Shown: positions 8,900-17,074 of the stretch, one piece after another
How the letters are laid out: the number at the start of each line of letters is the position of its first letter
Position numbering within the stretch: the stretch's first letter is position 1
Assembly (NCBI RefSeq): GCF_004362745.1
Contig: NZ_SNXY01000007.1
Location: 496,001-560,000 of the forward strand
From: Oharaeibacter diazotrophicus
Lineage (GTDB): Bacteria > Pseudomonadota > Alphaproteobacteria > Rhizobiales > Pleomorphomonadaceae
Direction of reading: 5' to 3'
DNA length: 64,000 nucleotides
Program-made: the position numbers and the translations under genes
The notes under the pieces: generated by a model
Databases searched by the model: none
Seen by the model: only the letters and a program-made list of their open reading frames with translations
What the model was told of the DNA's origin: nothing

Positions 8900-10195
8900 T
8901 CACAGCCGGTCGCGGATCGAGAACCAGGTCATGGCGGCGACCAGCGTCGGCCAGCGCAGCCAGGTGCCACCCGGGAAAGGCGGGCAGGGCAGGGCGGCGA
9001 AGGCGTCGAAGCGTTCGCCGACGCCGCGGATCGCCTCGGCGAGGATGTGCCCGGCGTAGGGGGCGATCATGACGCCCTGGCCGGAATAGCCGGCGGCGAC
9101 CCAGACGTTCGGCTTCGGACGGCGCAGGTAGGGCAGCCGGTTGACGGTGATGCCGAGGGTGCCGCCCCAGGCGTGGTCGACCGGCACGTCCTTCAGCCGC
9201 GGGTAGATCGGCGCCATGTGCCGGCGCACGAAGGCCGTCATGTCCTTCGGGAAGCGCGGCGTGAAATTCTCGCCGCCGCCGAACAGCATCCGGCGGTCCG
9301 CCGTCATGCGCCAATAGTGGACGACGAAGCGGGTGTCGCTGGCGGCCTCGCCGCCGGGCATGACATCCTCGTCGAGCGGGGCGGTGGCGAGGATGAAGTT
9401 GTTGAGCGGCATCACCCGGGCGTCGGTGTCCGGGTCGAGCCCCCCGAGATAGCCGTTGCCGGCGAGCACCACGGTGTCGGCCGTGACGCGGCCCTGCGGC
9501 GTCTCCAGCACCGCCTTGGCGCCGTGGCGGATCGCCAGGACGCGACTGTCCTCGTGGATGGCCGCACCGGCCGCCGCCGCGGCGCGGGCGAGGCCGAGTG
9601 CGAATTTCAGCGGGTGGAGATGGCCGCCTTGCGGGTCGATCGTCCCGCCGTGGTAGACGTCGGTGCCGAGCGCGGTGGCGGTCTCGGCCTTGTCGAGGAA
9701 GCGGATCGGGCCGCGGCCCCAGTAGGTGGTCTGGCGTTCGGCGTCGCGGCGGGCGTCGTCGATCCAGCGGGCCTTGTGCACCGCGTGGATCAGGCCGTCG
9801 GCGAGCTCGACGTCCATGCCGTGGTCGGCGATCAGGGCGCGCTGGAACAGCCGCGCCTCGTCGGCGAAGGCGAGCAGCTTGCGGGTCGCGGCTTCGCCGA
9901 AGCGGGCGGCGAGCCAGTCGGGATCGTGGCGCTGGCCCGGGTGGATCTGGCCGCCGTTTCGACCCGAGGCGCCCCAGCCGACCTTGTTGGCCTCGAGCAC
10001 GACGACGTCGTAACCGGCTTTCGCCAGCGACAGCGCGGTCGACAGCCCGGTGAAGCCGGCGCCGATCACTGCGACGTCGGCGCGCCGGTCGCCGCGGAGG
10101 GCCGGATAGGACGGCAGCGGCCCGGCCGAGGCGGCGTACCAGGACGAAACGTGCGGCGCGCCGCCCTGCGGCGGCATGAAGGCGGTGGGATACAT
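8900..10195 (-). CDS. puuB: FAD-dependent oxidoreductase, gamma-glutamylputrescine oxidase type
   Basis: This 431-residue DAO-family flavoenzyme is related to PuuB/OrdL, which oxidises gamma-glutamylputrescine to the aldehyde. It has the Rossmann FAD motif VAVIGAGFTGLSTALSLAKA (about residues 41-60), the GWGASGRNGGQI motif of this subfamily (about 73-84) and the C-terminal AAGYSGQGVMIAPYAGHILA FAD-binding end. The ATG at 10195 (MYPTAF) gives the normal PuuB N-terminus before SSWYAAS. No strong ribosome binding site is visible. It lies 71 bases after a class III aminotransferase on the same strand, in a polyamine locus with two gamma-glutamylpolyamine synthetases and a Pot importer. The assignment rests on family plus context. 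Confidence 0.85.
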   Translation of the reverse strand: MYPTAFMPPQGGAPHVSSWYAASAGPLPSYPALRGDRRADVAVIGAGFTGLSTALSLAKAGYDVVVLEANKVGWGASGRNGGQIHPGQRHDPDWLAARFGEAATRKLLAFADEARLFQRALIADHGMDVELADGLIHAVHKARWIDDARRDAERQTTYWGRGPIRFLDKAETATALGTDVYHGGTIDPQGGHLHPLKFALGLARAAAAAGAAIHEDSRVLAIRHGAKAVLETPQGRVTADTVVLAGNGYLGGLDPDTDARVMPLNNFILATAPLDEDVMPGGEAASDTRFVVHYWRMTADRRMLFGGGENFTPRFPKDMTAFVRRHMAPIYPRLKDVPVDHAWGGTLGITVNRLPYLRRPKPNVWVAAGYSGQGVMIAPYAGHILAEAIRGVGERFDAFAALPCPPFPGGTWLRWPTLVAAMTWFSIRDRL

Positions 10196-10266
10196 GGGCT
10201 CGTGGATCGGGGGCGAGGGAAGGGGAGGCGGGGCGCCGACGGCGATCCGTCGACGCCCGACCGGCC

Positions 10267-11652
10267 TCAGCCCATCAACCCCTCGGCCTTCAGCGCGTCG
10301 TGGGTCATGTCGAGGGTGCGGGCGGCGAGACGGACGAGTTCGTCGGCCTCCTCGTGGCTGATCACCAGCGGCGGCGAGATGATCATGGTGTCGCCGACGG
10401 CGCGCATGACGAGGCCGTTCCTGAACGAGAAGTCGCGGCACTTCAGGCCGACCTTGCCGTCGCCCTCGAAGCGGCGGCGCGAGGGCTTCGCCGGCACCAG
10501 CTCGAGCGCGCCGACGAGACCGGTCATCCGGGCCTCGCCGACCAGCGGGTGGTCGCCGAGCTTCAACCAGCGCTCGCGGAGGTAGGGTCCGATGTCGTCG
10601 GCGACGCGCTCGACCAGCTTGTCGCGGCGGATGATCTCGAGGTTGGCGATCGCCGCCGCGCAGCAGACCGGATGGGCCGAATAGGTGAAGCCGTGGTTGA
10701 AGTCGCCGGTCTCCTCCAGCACGGCGGCGACCTTGTCCGAGATCATCACGCCGCCGATCGGCAGATAGCCGGACGACAGGCCCTTGGCGATCGGCATCAG
10801 GTCGGGTTCGGTGCCGAAATACTCGGAGCCGAACCAGCGGCCGAGCCGGCCGAAGCCGCAGATCACCTCGTCGGAGACGAACAGGATTTCGCGCTCGCGG
10901 CAGATGCGGGCGACCTCGGGCCAGTAGGTGTCGGGCGGGATCACCACGCCGCCGGCGCCCTGGATCGGCTCGGCGATGAAGGCGGCGATCTTGTCCTCGC
11001 CGATGGCGTCGATCGCCTTCTCGAGCTCGCGCGCCGCCCACAGGCCGAACTCGTCGCGGCTCATCTCGCCGCCCTCGCCGAACCAGTAGGGCTGGGCGAT
11101 GTGGTGGATGCCGGGAATCGGCAAGCCGCCCTGCTTGTGCATCGGACCCATGCCGCCGAGCGAGGCGCCGGCGACGGTGGAGCCGTGGTAGGCGTTGCGG
11201 CGGGCGACGATCACCTGCTTGTCGGGCTTGCCGAGCGTCGCCCAATAGGTGCGCACGAGGCGCAGCACGGTGTCGTTGGCCTCGGAGCCCGAACCGGTGA
11301 AGAACACCCGGTTGAAGCGGGCCGGCGCGATCTCGGCGAGCAGCGCCGCGAGTTCGATCGCCGGCGGATGCGAGGTCTTGAAGAAGGTGTTGTAGTAGGA
11401 CAGCTCCAGCATCTGGCGCTGCACCGCCTCGGCCACCTCGGCCCGGCCGTGGCCGATGTTGACGCACCACAGCCCGGCCATGCCGTCGAGGATGCGGTTG
11501 CCGTCGCTGTCGGTCAGCCAGACGCCCTCGCCCTTGACGATGATCCGGCTGCCCTCGGCGTTGAGCGCGCGCGTGTCCGAGAACGGATGCACGTGGTGCG
11601 CGGCGTCGAGCGCCCGGTAGTGCGCGGTGGGGTACTTGTTGTGGAGGGTCAT
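10267..11652 (-). CDS. class III aminotransferase, putrescine/omega-amino acid:pyruvate type
   Basis: This 461-residue PLP enzyme is of the SpuC type (putrescine--pyruvate aminotransferase) or a related omega-aminotransferase. Visible features are the substrate-entry motif DGMAGLWCVNIGHGR (about residues 56-70), GSGSEANDTVLRLVR for PLP phosphate binding (about 121-135), the conserved YHGST, the Asp of FVSDEVICGFGRLG and the Schiff-base lysine in PIAKGLSSGYLPIGG (about 290). Length is normal. It is co-directional with the PuuB-like oxidase and lies after the puuA-like gene on the same strand, separated from it by a repeat block. It would send putrescine through the transaminase route in parallel to the gamma-glutamyl route. 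Confidence 0.88.
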   Translation of the reverse strand: MTLHNKYPTAHYRALDAAHHVHPFSDTRALNAEGSRIIVKGEGVWLTDSDGNRILDGMAGLWCVNIGHGRAEVAEAVQRQMLELSYYNTFFKTSHPPAIELAALLAEIAPARFNRVFFTGSGSEANDTVLRLVRTYWATLGKPDKQVIVARRNAYHGSTVAGASLGGMGPMHKQGGLPIPGIHHIAQPYWFGEGGEMSRDEFGLWAARELEKAIDAIGEDKIAAFIAEPIQGAGGVVIPPDTYWPEVARICREREILFVSDEVICGFGRLGRWFGSEYFGTEPDLMPIAKGLSSGYLPIGGVMISDKVAAVLEETGDFNHGFTYSAHPVCCAAAIANLEIIRRDKLVERVADDIGPYLRERWLKLGDHPLVGEARMTGLVGALELVPAKPSRRRFEGDGKVGLKCRDFSFRNGLVMRAVGDTMIISPPLVISHEEADELVRLAARTLDMTHDALKAEGLMG

Positions 11653-11665
11653 GGCGGCCTCGGGG

Positions 11666-11808
11666 GTAGGCAGTAGGGCTTGGGCAGTAGGCAGTGGGGG
11701 TTCGGCAGTCGGGCTTCGGCAGTAGGGATTCGGCAGTAGGGCTTCGGGCGCGGCGGGCGTCCCACGCTCGACGCCCCCTACTGCCGACTGCCTACTGCCG
11801 ACTGCCGC
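11666..11808. repeat. intergenic 14-base tandem repeat with inverted copy
   Basis: About five degenerate copies of GGCAGTAGGGCTTC run from 11668 to 11746 (variants end in TTG, GTTC or ATTC). A short spacer and then the complementary block CTACTGCCGACTGCC, repeated twice, follow at 11778-11806. The two halves can fold into a long imperfect hairpin between the puuA-like gene and the aminotransferase. It has no coding potential. It looks like a dispersed intergenic repeat (REP-like) rather than a simple terminator. Confidence 0.75.
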
Positions 11809-11812
11809 GTCG

Positions 11813-13231
11813 TCAGACGCTCAGCAGCAGATACTCCCGCTCCCAGCTGGAGATCACCTGCATGAAGGTCTCGTATTCCTGCTGCTTGATCGCGCGGTAG
11901 GTCGAGACGAAGCGCTGGCCGAAGATGTCGGCGAGCTCCTCGGTCTCCTCGAACAGGGCGAGGGCCTCGAGCAGGCCGCGGGGCAGGCCGAAGGGCAGGT
12001 GGCGGGCGGAACCGTCGATCGGGTCCTCCGGCGACAGCTCCTCCTTGATGCCGAGGTAGCCGCAGGCGAGCGAGGCGGCGAGGGCGAGATACGGGTTGGC
12101 GTCCGACGACGGCACCCGGTTCTCGACGCGCCGCGCCTGCGGCCCGGAGTTCGGCACGCGGATGCCGACGGTGCGGTTGTCGTAGCCCCAGTGGACGTTG
12201 ATCGGCGCCGCGGTGCCGCGGGCGAGCCGGCGGTAGCTGTTGACGTAGGGCGCCAGCATGCACATCACCGACGGCAGGTACTTCTGCTGTCCCGCGATGA
12301 AGGCGAAGAAGTCGGACGAGGGCGTGCCGTCCTCGTTGGAGAAGATGTTGCGGCCGGTGGCGGCGTCGACCACCGACTGGTGGATGTGCATCGCAGAGCC
12401 GGGCTCGCGGCTCATGGGCTTGGCCATGAAGGTGGCGTACATGTTGTGGCGCAGCGCCGCCTCGCGGATCGTGCGCTTGAACAGGAACACCTGATCGGCG
12501 AGCTGCAGCGGATCGCCGTGCCGCAGGTTGATCTCCATCTGCGCCGCGCCCTCCTCGTGGATGAGCGTGTCGATCTCGAGCCCCTGCGCCTCGGAGAAGT
12601 CGTAGATGTCGTCGAAGAGGTCGTCGAACTCGTTGACGGCCTGGATCGAATAGGACTGCCGGCCGCTCTCGGCGCGGCCCGAGCGGCCGACCGGCGGCTC
12701 GAGCTGGTAGTCCGGGTCCTTGTTCTGCTTGACGAGGTAGAACTCCATCTCCGGCGCCACCACCGGGGTCCAGCCCTCGCGGTCGTAGAGCGCGGTGATC
12801 CGTTTCAGGAGCTGGCGCGGCGCGATGTCGACCGGGCGGCCGTCGCGGGTGTAGGCGTCGTGGATGATCTGCGCCGTCGGGTCGGAGGCCCAGGGCACCA
12901 CGGCCAGCGTCGAGAAATCGGGCTTCAGCAGGATGTCGCCGTCGGTCGGGTCCTGTTTGAAACTGGCGTCCTCGGCCGGGTATTCGCCGGTGATGGTCTG
13001 GGCGAACACCGACGTCGGGATCGACATGGTCGGGCTGCCGAAGAACTTGTCGGCCGGCATCAGCTTGCCGCGCGCCACGCCCGCCTGATCGGGGGCCATG
13101 CACTCGATGTCCTCGATGCCGCGCTCGCGCAGCCACAGCTTGGCCTCCTCGGCGCTGGCGACGCCACGCAGCGAACTGGTGGCGCGGTCCTGACCGGTGG
13201 CGGTCTGGCCGGAGGGCGTGAGGGCGGTCAT
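11813..13231 (-). CDS. puuA: glutamine synthetase family, gamma-glutamylputrescine synthetase-like
   Basis: This 472-residue enzyme of the GlnA/PuuA superfamily probably ligates glutamate to putrescine or another polyamine in the cytoplasm with ATP. The metal and substrate motifs are present: APEMEFYLV (Glu ligands), the NLRHGDPLQLADQVFLFK segment, SAMHIHQSV (His ligand), and VGIRVPNSGPQARRVENRVP with SSDANPYLA near the C-terminus. The short N-terminal domain and the absence of the adenylylation loop distinguish it from GlnA. The ATG at 13231 (MTALTPSG) is used because the extension beyond it reads through the operator region. Its promoter region holds a perfect TGTGATCACA operator at 13331-13340. 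Confidence 0.88.
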   Translation of the reverse strand: MTALTPSGQTATGQDRATSSLRGVASAEEAKLWLRERGIEDIECMAPDQAGVARGKLMPADKFFGSPTMSIPTSVFAQTITGEYPAEDASFKQDPTDGDILLKPDFSTLAVVPWASDPTAQIIHDAYTRDGRPVDIAPRQLLKRITALYDREGWTPVVAPEMEFYLVKQNKDPDYQLEPPVGRSGRAESGRQSYSIQAVNEFDDLFDDIYDFSEAQGLEIDTLIHEEGAAQMEINLRHGDPLQLADQVFLFKRTIREAALRHNMYATFMAKPMSREPGSAMHIHQSVVDAATGRNIFSNEDGTPSSDFFAFIAGQQKYLPSVMCMLAPYVNSYRRLARGTAAPINVHWGYDNRTVGIRVPNSGPQARRVENRVPSSDANPYLALAASLACGYLGIKEELSPEDPIDGSARHLPFGLPRGLLEALALFEETEELADIFGQRFVSTYRAIKQQEYETFMQVISSWEREYLLLSV

Positions 13232-13327
13232 GCGTCGGGTCTCGCGTGGTCGGCGACGCCGCCGGTCCCGTCCGGACCGGCGGAATGCACCGGCGCCGGA
13301 GGGGCGGTGCGCGTCTCTGTCACGGTC

Positions 13328-13343
13328 ATTTGTGATCACAAAT
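13328..13343. promoter_or_regulatory. perfect palindromic operator, probable GntR site 1
   Basis: ATTTGTGATCACAAAT is a perfect 16-base palindrome between puuA and the regulator gene. Its core TGTGATCACA recurs at 14177-14186 on the other side of the regulator gene. The form T-G-T-N-N-N-N-A-C-A fits FadR-subfamily GntR operators, so it is probably the site of the adjacent regulator and controls puuA. Confidence 0.7.
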
Positions 13344-13383
13344 GTGCGGCTTGTCAATCCGGCCCGCGCCGGCGCCGTCGCGA

Positions 13384-14139
13384 TCAGGTCCGGCGGCTGC
13401 GGCCCGCCTTCTTTTCGGGCAGCGCCGCCTCCGCCTCGAGCGCCTCGCCGATCAGCTCCATGCCCTCGCGGATGTCCAGCAGGATCGCCTGCGCCAAGCC
13501 GTCGGCGTCACCGTCGGCGGCGGCGCGGATGGCCGCCTTGTGGTGGTCGACGAGGCCGGTCGTACCGACCCGGCCGTAGATCATCCGCATGAACGGGCCG
13601 AAGCGCAACCACACCGCCTCCACCAGCGGCAGGAACACGTCCGAGCGCGACTGCCGGTAGATGGTGAAGTGGAAGGCGTGGTTCTGGCGCATGTAGCTCT
13701 CGACGTCACCGGAGACGAGGCTGACGTCGATGGCGTCGTCGATCTGCTTCAGCTGGCGGACGTGCTCGCGGCCGATGTTCGGGGCGGCGAGGGCGGCCGC
13801 CTTGGGCTCGAGCAGGGCGCGCGCCTCCAGGATCTCGCAGAAACGCTGCTCGGTCATCCGCGGCACGGCGATGCGCCCGCTCTCGGAAATGTCGAGGGCG
13901 CGCTCGGCGGCGAGGCCGCGGATCGCCTCGCGCACCGGCATCGGGCTGACGCCGAGCTGCTCGGCGAGGCCGCGCAGGGTCACGGGACGGCCCGGCTGGA
14001 TCCGACCGATGATCAGCGCCTCGCGCAGCGACAGGGTGACGCGTTCGCGCACCGCCGAGCGGATCGGCGCCTCGGTCCCCGCCGCGTCGGCGTCGGCGAT
14101 GCCCGTCTCGTCCGCCTCCCCACCCGCCGTCCGCGCCAT
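13384..14139 (-). CDS. GntR-family (FadR/FCD) transcriptional regulator of the polyamine locus
   Basis: This 251-residue regulator has an N-terminal winged helix (about residues 28-95, with VTLRGLAEQLGVSPMPVREA as the recognition helix region). A C-terminal all-helical FCD domain follows (about 100-230), with candidate metal or ligand residues in DVESYMRQNHAFHFTIY and GLVDHHKAAI. The 25-residue N-terminal tail and the Lys/Arg-rich C-terminus are extra. The gene lies between two glutamine-synthetase-like genes and is flanked by two copies of TGTGATCACA, which implies autoregulation and control of both. The effector is unknown; a polyamine or gamma-glutamylpolyamine is the natural guess. Confidence 0.88.
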   Translation of the reverse strand: MARTAGGEADETGIADADAAGTEAPIRSAVRERVTLSLREALIIGRIQPGRPVTLRGLAEQLGVSPMPVREAIRGLAAERALDISESGRIAVPRMTEQRFCEILEARALLEPKAAALAAPNIGREHVRQLKQIDDAIDVSLVSGDVESYMRQNHAFHFTIYRQSRSDVFLPLVEAVWLRFGPFMRMIYGRVGTTGLVDHHKAAIRAAADGDADGLAQAILLDIREGMELIGEALEAEAALPEKKAGRSRRT

Positions 14140-14174
14140 GCCGGTCGTCTCCTTCGCTTGACCCCGCTTGCAAG

Positions 14175-14188
14175 TTTGTGATCACATA
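14175..14188. promoter_or_regulatory. second GntR operator copy
   Basis: TTTGTGATCACATA holds the same TGTGATCACA core (14177-14186) as the site at 13331-13340. It lies 36 bases upstream of the regulator ATG and about 165 bases upstream of the plus-strand synthetase gene, so it could control both directions. Confidence 0.65.
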
Positions 14189-14351
14189 GTGTTCCGAACG
14201 CAACAACAAAGACGGCGGGGCGCCGATTTTCGGCACCGATCTTGCGAGGGTTCGGCGCCGATCGTGCGGAAGCGGTCGGCGGTGCGGTCAGAGCGGACGG
14301 CGGCGGCGGGGTGCGACCCGGCTTCCGCCCCGCTCCAGCGACGAGGACATC

Positions 14352-15707
14352 TTGGTCAAGGCCCTGACCGACATGGCGGACGACGAGGCGAGGCGCTTCC
14401 TGAAGGCGCATCCGGACGTCGAGAGCGTCGAGTACCTGATCACCGATTCCAACGGCGTCGTCCGGGGCAAGTGGGCGCCGCCGCAGAGTCTCGCCAAGGC
14501 CGCCAGCGCCGGCATCGCGATGCCGCTGTCGCTGTTCGGCTTCGACGTCTGGGGGCGCGACGTGCCGGCGGCGGGCCTGTCCTTCGAGACCGGCGACGGC
14601 GACGGCGTCTGCCGGCTGGTGCCGGGCTCGATCCGCCGCGTGCCCTGGGCGCGCCGGCCGACGGCGCAGGCGCTGGTGTCGATGCACCTCGACGCCGGGG
14701 CGCCGTGGACGCTCGATCCGCGCCAGCAGCTCGCCGCCGCGGTCGAGCGGCTCGCCCGGCTCGGCCTTCGCGCCGTTGCCGCCTTCGAGCTCGAGTTCTA
14801 CCTGATCGATCCCGAGCGCCAGGGCGAGGCCCTGCCGGTGCTGTCCGGCACGCCGGGGCCGGAGCGGCCGAATACCTACGGCCTCGACGACCTCGCGATC
14901 TACGAGGACCTGTTCGCCGACATCCGCGCCGCCGCCGCCGTCCAGGGCCTGCCGATCGACACCATCGTGTCGGAGGCCGCCGCCGGGCAGTTCGAGGTCA
15001 ACCTCCGCCACAAGCCGGACGCGCTCGGCGTCGCCGACGACGCGGTGATGCTGAAGCGGCTGATCGTCGAGATCGCCCGCCGCCGCGGCTTGCGCGCCAC
15101 CTTCATGGCCAAGCCCTGGATCGACCGGCCCGGCAACGGCATGCACGTCCACGCCAGTCTGGTCGACCGCGACGGCGTCAACGTCTTCGCCGACCCCGCC
15201 CGCGGCACGCAGCGGCTTGAGCAGGCGATCGCCGGCCTCGTCGACGGCATGGCCGCCTCGACGCTGGTATTCGCGCCCACCTTCAACGCCTATCGCCGGC
15301 TGCGCCCCGGCGCCCACGCCCCGACCAGGGCCTCATGGGGCTACAACAACCGCACTGTCGCGATCCGTGTGCCCAATTCCGAGCCCTACGCCCGGCGCCT
15401 CGAGCACCGCGTCGCCGGCGCCGACGCCAACCCCTATCTCGTCATGGCGGCGGTGCTGAACGGCATGGCCGACGGCCTCGAGCGCGAGGCGCGGGTGCAG
15501 CCGCCGGTCAACGGCGACGACAACGTCAGCGCGATCCCGCAGCTGCCGCGCGACATGGCGTCGGCGATCGCCACCTTCGAGACGTCGGACTTCGTCCGCC
15601 GGGGCTTCGGCACCGGCTGGCGCAAGGTGTTCGCCGCGGTCAAGCGCGCCGAGCTCGCCGCCTTCCTGGACGAGATCACGCCGCTCGAACGGTCGACCTA
15701 TTTGTGA
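14352..15707 (+). CDS. second glutamine synthetase-like gamma-glutamylpolyamine synthetase
   Basis: This 451-residue protein is a paralogue of the synthetase at 11813-13231. It has the same motif order: AAFELEFYLI (Glu ligands), GQFEVNLRHKPDALGVADD, NGMHVHASLVDRDG (His ligand), and VAIRVPNSEPYARRLEHRV with GADANPYLVMAA. A TTG at 14352 with GAGGA five bases before it is the best-supported start; an ATG at 14373 (MADDEAR) is the alternative. It starts a plus-strand run with the potFGHI-like genes, though 172 bases separate it from potF. Two divergent copies of such ligases suggest different polyamine substrates. It could act on spermidine or on an amino alcohol instead. Confidence 0.85.
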   Translation: MVKALTDMADDEARRFLKAHPDVESVEYLITDSNGVVRGKWAPPQSLAKAASAGIAMPLSLFGFDVWGRDVPAAGLSFETGDGDGVCRLVPGSIRRVPWARRPTAQALVSMHLDAGAPWTLDPRQQLAAAVERLARLGLRAVAAFELEFYLIDPERQGEALPVLSGTPGPERPNTYGLDDLAIYEDLFADIRAAAAVQGLPIDTIVSEAAAGQFEVNLRHKPDALGVADDAVMLKRLIVEIARRRGLRATFMAKPWIDRPGNGMHVHASLVDRDGVNVFADPARGTQRLEQAIAGLVDGMAASTLVFAPTFNAYRRLRPGAHAPTRASWGYNNRTVAIRVPNSEPYARRLEHRVAGADANPYLVMAAVLNGMADGLEREARVQPPVNGDDNVSAIPQLPRDMASAIATFETSDFVRRGFGTGWRKVFAAVKRAELAAFLDEITPLERSTYL

Positions 15708-15879
15708 CGGCGGCGGTGGTGGAACGAGGCGTTCGCGGGCGCGGGAAGCTGTTGTCGGACCGATCGGTCTTGGCCTAGGCTCGTCTCCGGTGGCCGGCGG
15801 CGTGGGGCGCGGGACGGTCGCTCCGAAATCGACGAAGGGCATTCGCAGGGACGGATGCCCGCAGAGAGAGGGTGCAGGG

Positions 15880-16977
15880 ATGAGCCAGATCCGCAACACG
15901 GTGCTCGCCGGCGTGGCGGCCGTGATGCTCGGCGTCGGCGGTGCCGCCGCCGAGGACCGCGTCGTCAACGTCTACAACTGGTCGGACTACATCGACCCGA
16001 CCATCCTCGAGGACTTCACCAAGGAGACCGGGATCAAGGTCGTCTACGACGTGTTCGATTCCAACGAGCTCGTCGAGACGAAGCTGCTCGCGGGCGGCTC
16101 GGGCTACGACGTGGTGGTGCCCACGGGTCCCTTCCTCGCCCGTCAGATCACGGCCGGCGTGTTCCAGAAGCTCGACAAGGCCAAGCTGCCGAACCTCGTC
16201 AACGTCTGGCCCGACATCGCGGCGCGGCTCGCCAAGTACGACCCGGGCAACGAATACGCCGTCAACTACATGTGGGGCACCACCGGCATCGGCCTCAACG
16301 TCGACAAGATCAAGGCGATCGCGCCCGACGCGCCGGTCGACAGCCTGAAGATGATCTTCGACCCGGCCTGGGCCGCCAAGTTCAAGGACTGCGGCATCAG
16401 CGTGCTCGACGCGCCTGACGAGACGCTGGCGATCGCCATGAACTATCTCGGCAAGGATCCAGACAGCAAGGACCCGGCCGATCTCGAGGCCGCCGGCGAA
16501 CTCTGGAAGTCCGTCGCCCCCTACATCCAGAAGTTCAACTCGTCGGCCTACATCGACGCGCTCGCCAACGGCGACATCTGCCTCGCGCTCGGCTGGTCGG
16601 GCGACGTGCTGCAGGCCGCCACGCGCGCCGAAGAGGCCAAGAACGGCGTCAAGGTCGACTACCACATCCCCGTCGAGGGCACCTACATGTGGTTCGACAA
16701 CCTCGCCATCCCCGCCGACGCCCAGCACGTCGACGAGGCGCACGCCTTCATCAACTACCTGCTGAAGCCCGAGGTGATCGCCAAGGCCTCGAACTACGTC
16801 GCCTACGCCAACGGCAACCTCGCCTCGCAGCAGTTCATCGACAAGGCGATCATCGACAATCCCGCGGTCTACCCGCCGGCAGACGTCGTGAAGCGGCTCT
16901 TCACGATCTCGCCCTACGACCCGAAGTCCCAGCGCGTGCTGACCCGGGTCTGGACCGCGGTGAAGACCGGTTCCTGA
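15880..16977 (+). CDS. potF: putrescine/spermidine ABC transporter periplasmic binding protein
   Basis: This 365-residue periplasmic protein captures polyamines for the importer encoded just downstream. The signal peptide is MSQIRNTVLAGVAAVMLGVG followed by GAAAEDR, with cleavage near residue 25. The mature N-terminus VVNVYNWSDYIDPTILEDFT is the hallmark of PotD/PotF proteins. EYAVNYMWGTTGIGLNV and the Trp/Asp-rich SGDVLQAA and EGTYMWFDNLAIP segments form the ligand pocket. The ATG at 15880 follows AGAGAGGGTGCAGGG; the longer reading adds a non-family N-terminus. A strong 12-base-pair hairpin follows the gene, which may keep its expression above that of potGHI. Confidence 0.92.
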   Translation: MSQIRNTVLAGVAAVMLGVGGAAAEDRVVNVYNWSDYIDPTILEDFTKETGIKVVYDVFDSNELVETKLLAGGSGYDVVVPTGPFLARQITAGVFQKLDKAKLPNLVNVWPDIAARLAKYDPGNEYAVNYMWGTTGIGLNVDKIKAIAPDAPVDSLKMIFDPAWAAKFKDCGISVLDAPDETLAIAMNYLGKDPDSKDPADLEAAGELWKSVAPYIQKFNSSAYIDALANGDICLALGWSGDVLQAATRAEEAKNGVKVDYHIPVEGTYMWFDNLAIPADAQHVDEAHAFINYLLKPEVIAKASNYVAYANGNLASQQFIDKAIIDNPAVYPPADVVKRLFTISPYDPKSQRVLTRVWTAVKTGS

Positions 16978-16990
16978 TCGAAGAGACCAC

Positions 16991-17019
16991 CCGACGCCCG
17001 GCCCCGTGCCGGGCGTCGG
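16991..17019 (+). terminator. potF-potG intergenic hairpin
   Basis: CCGACGCCCGGC (16991-17002) and GCCGGGCGTCGG (17008-17019) pair perfectly over 12 bases with a CCCGT loop. No T run follows, so it is more likely a partial terminator or a 3' stabilising stem-loop that gives excess binding protein, a common arrangement in ABC importer operons. Confidence 0.6.
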
Positions 17020-17074
17020 CACGTCGGGGGCGACCCGACGGGACGCGACAACGACAAGAGGGGTGGGTGCCGTC

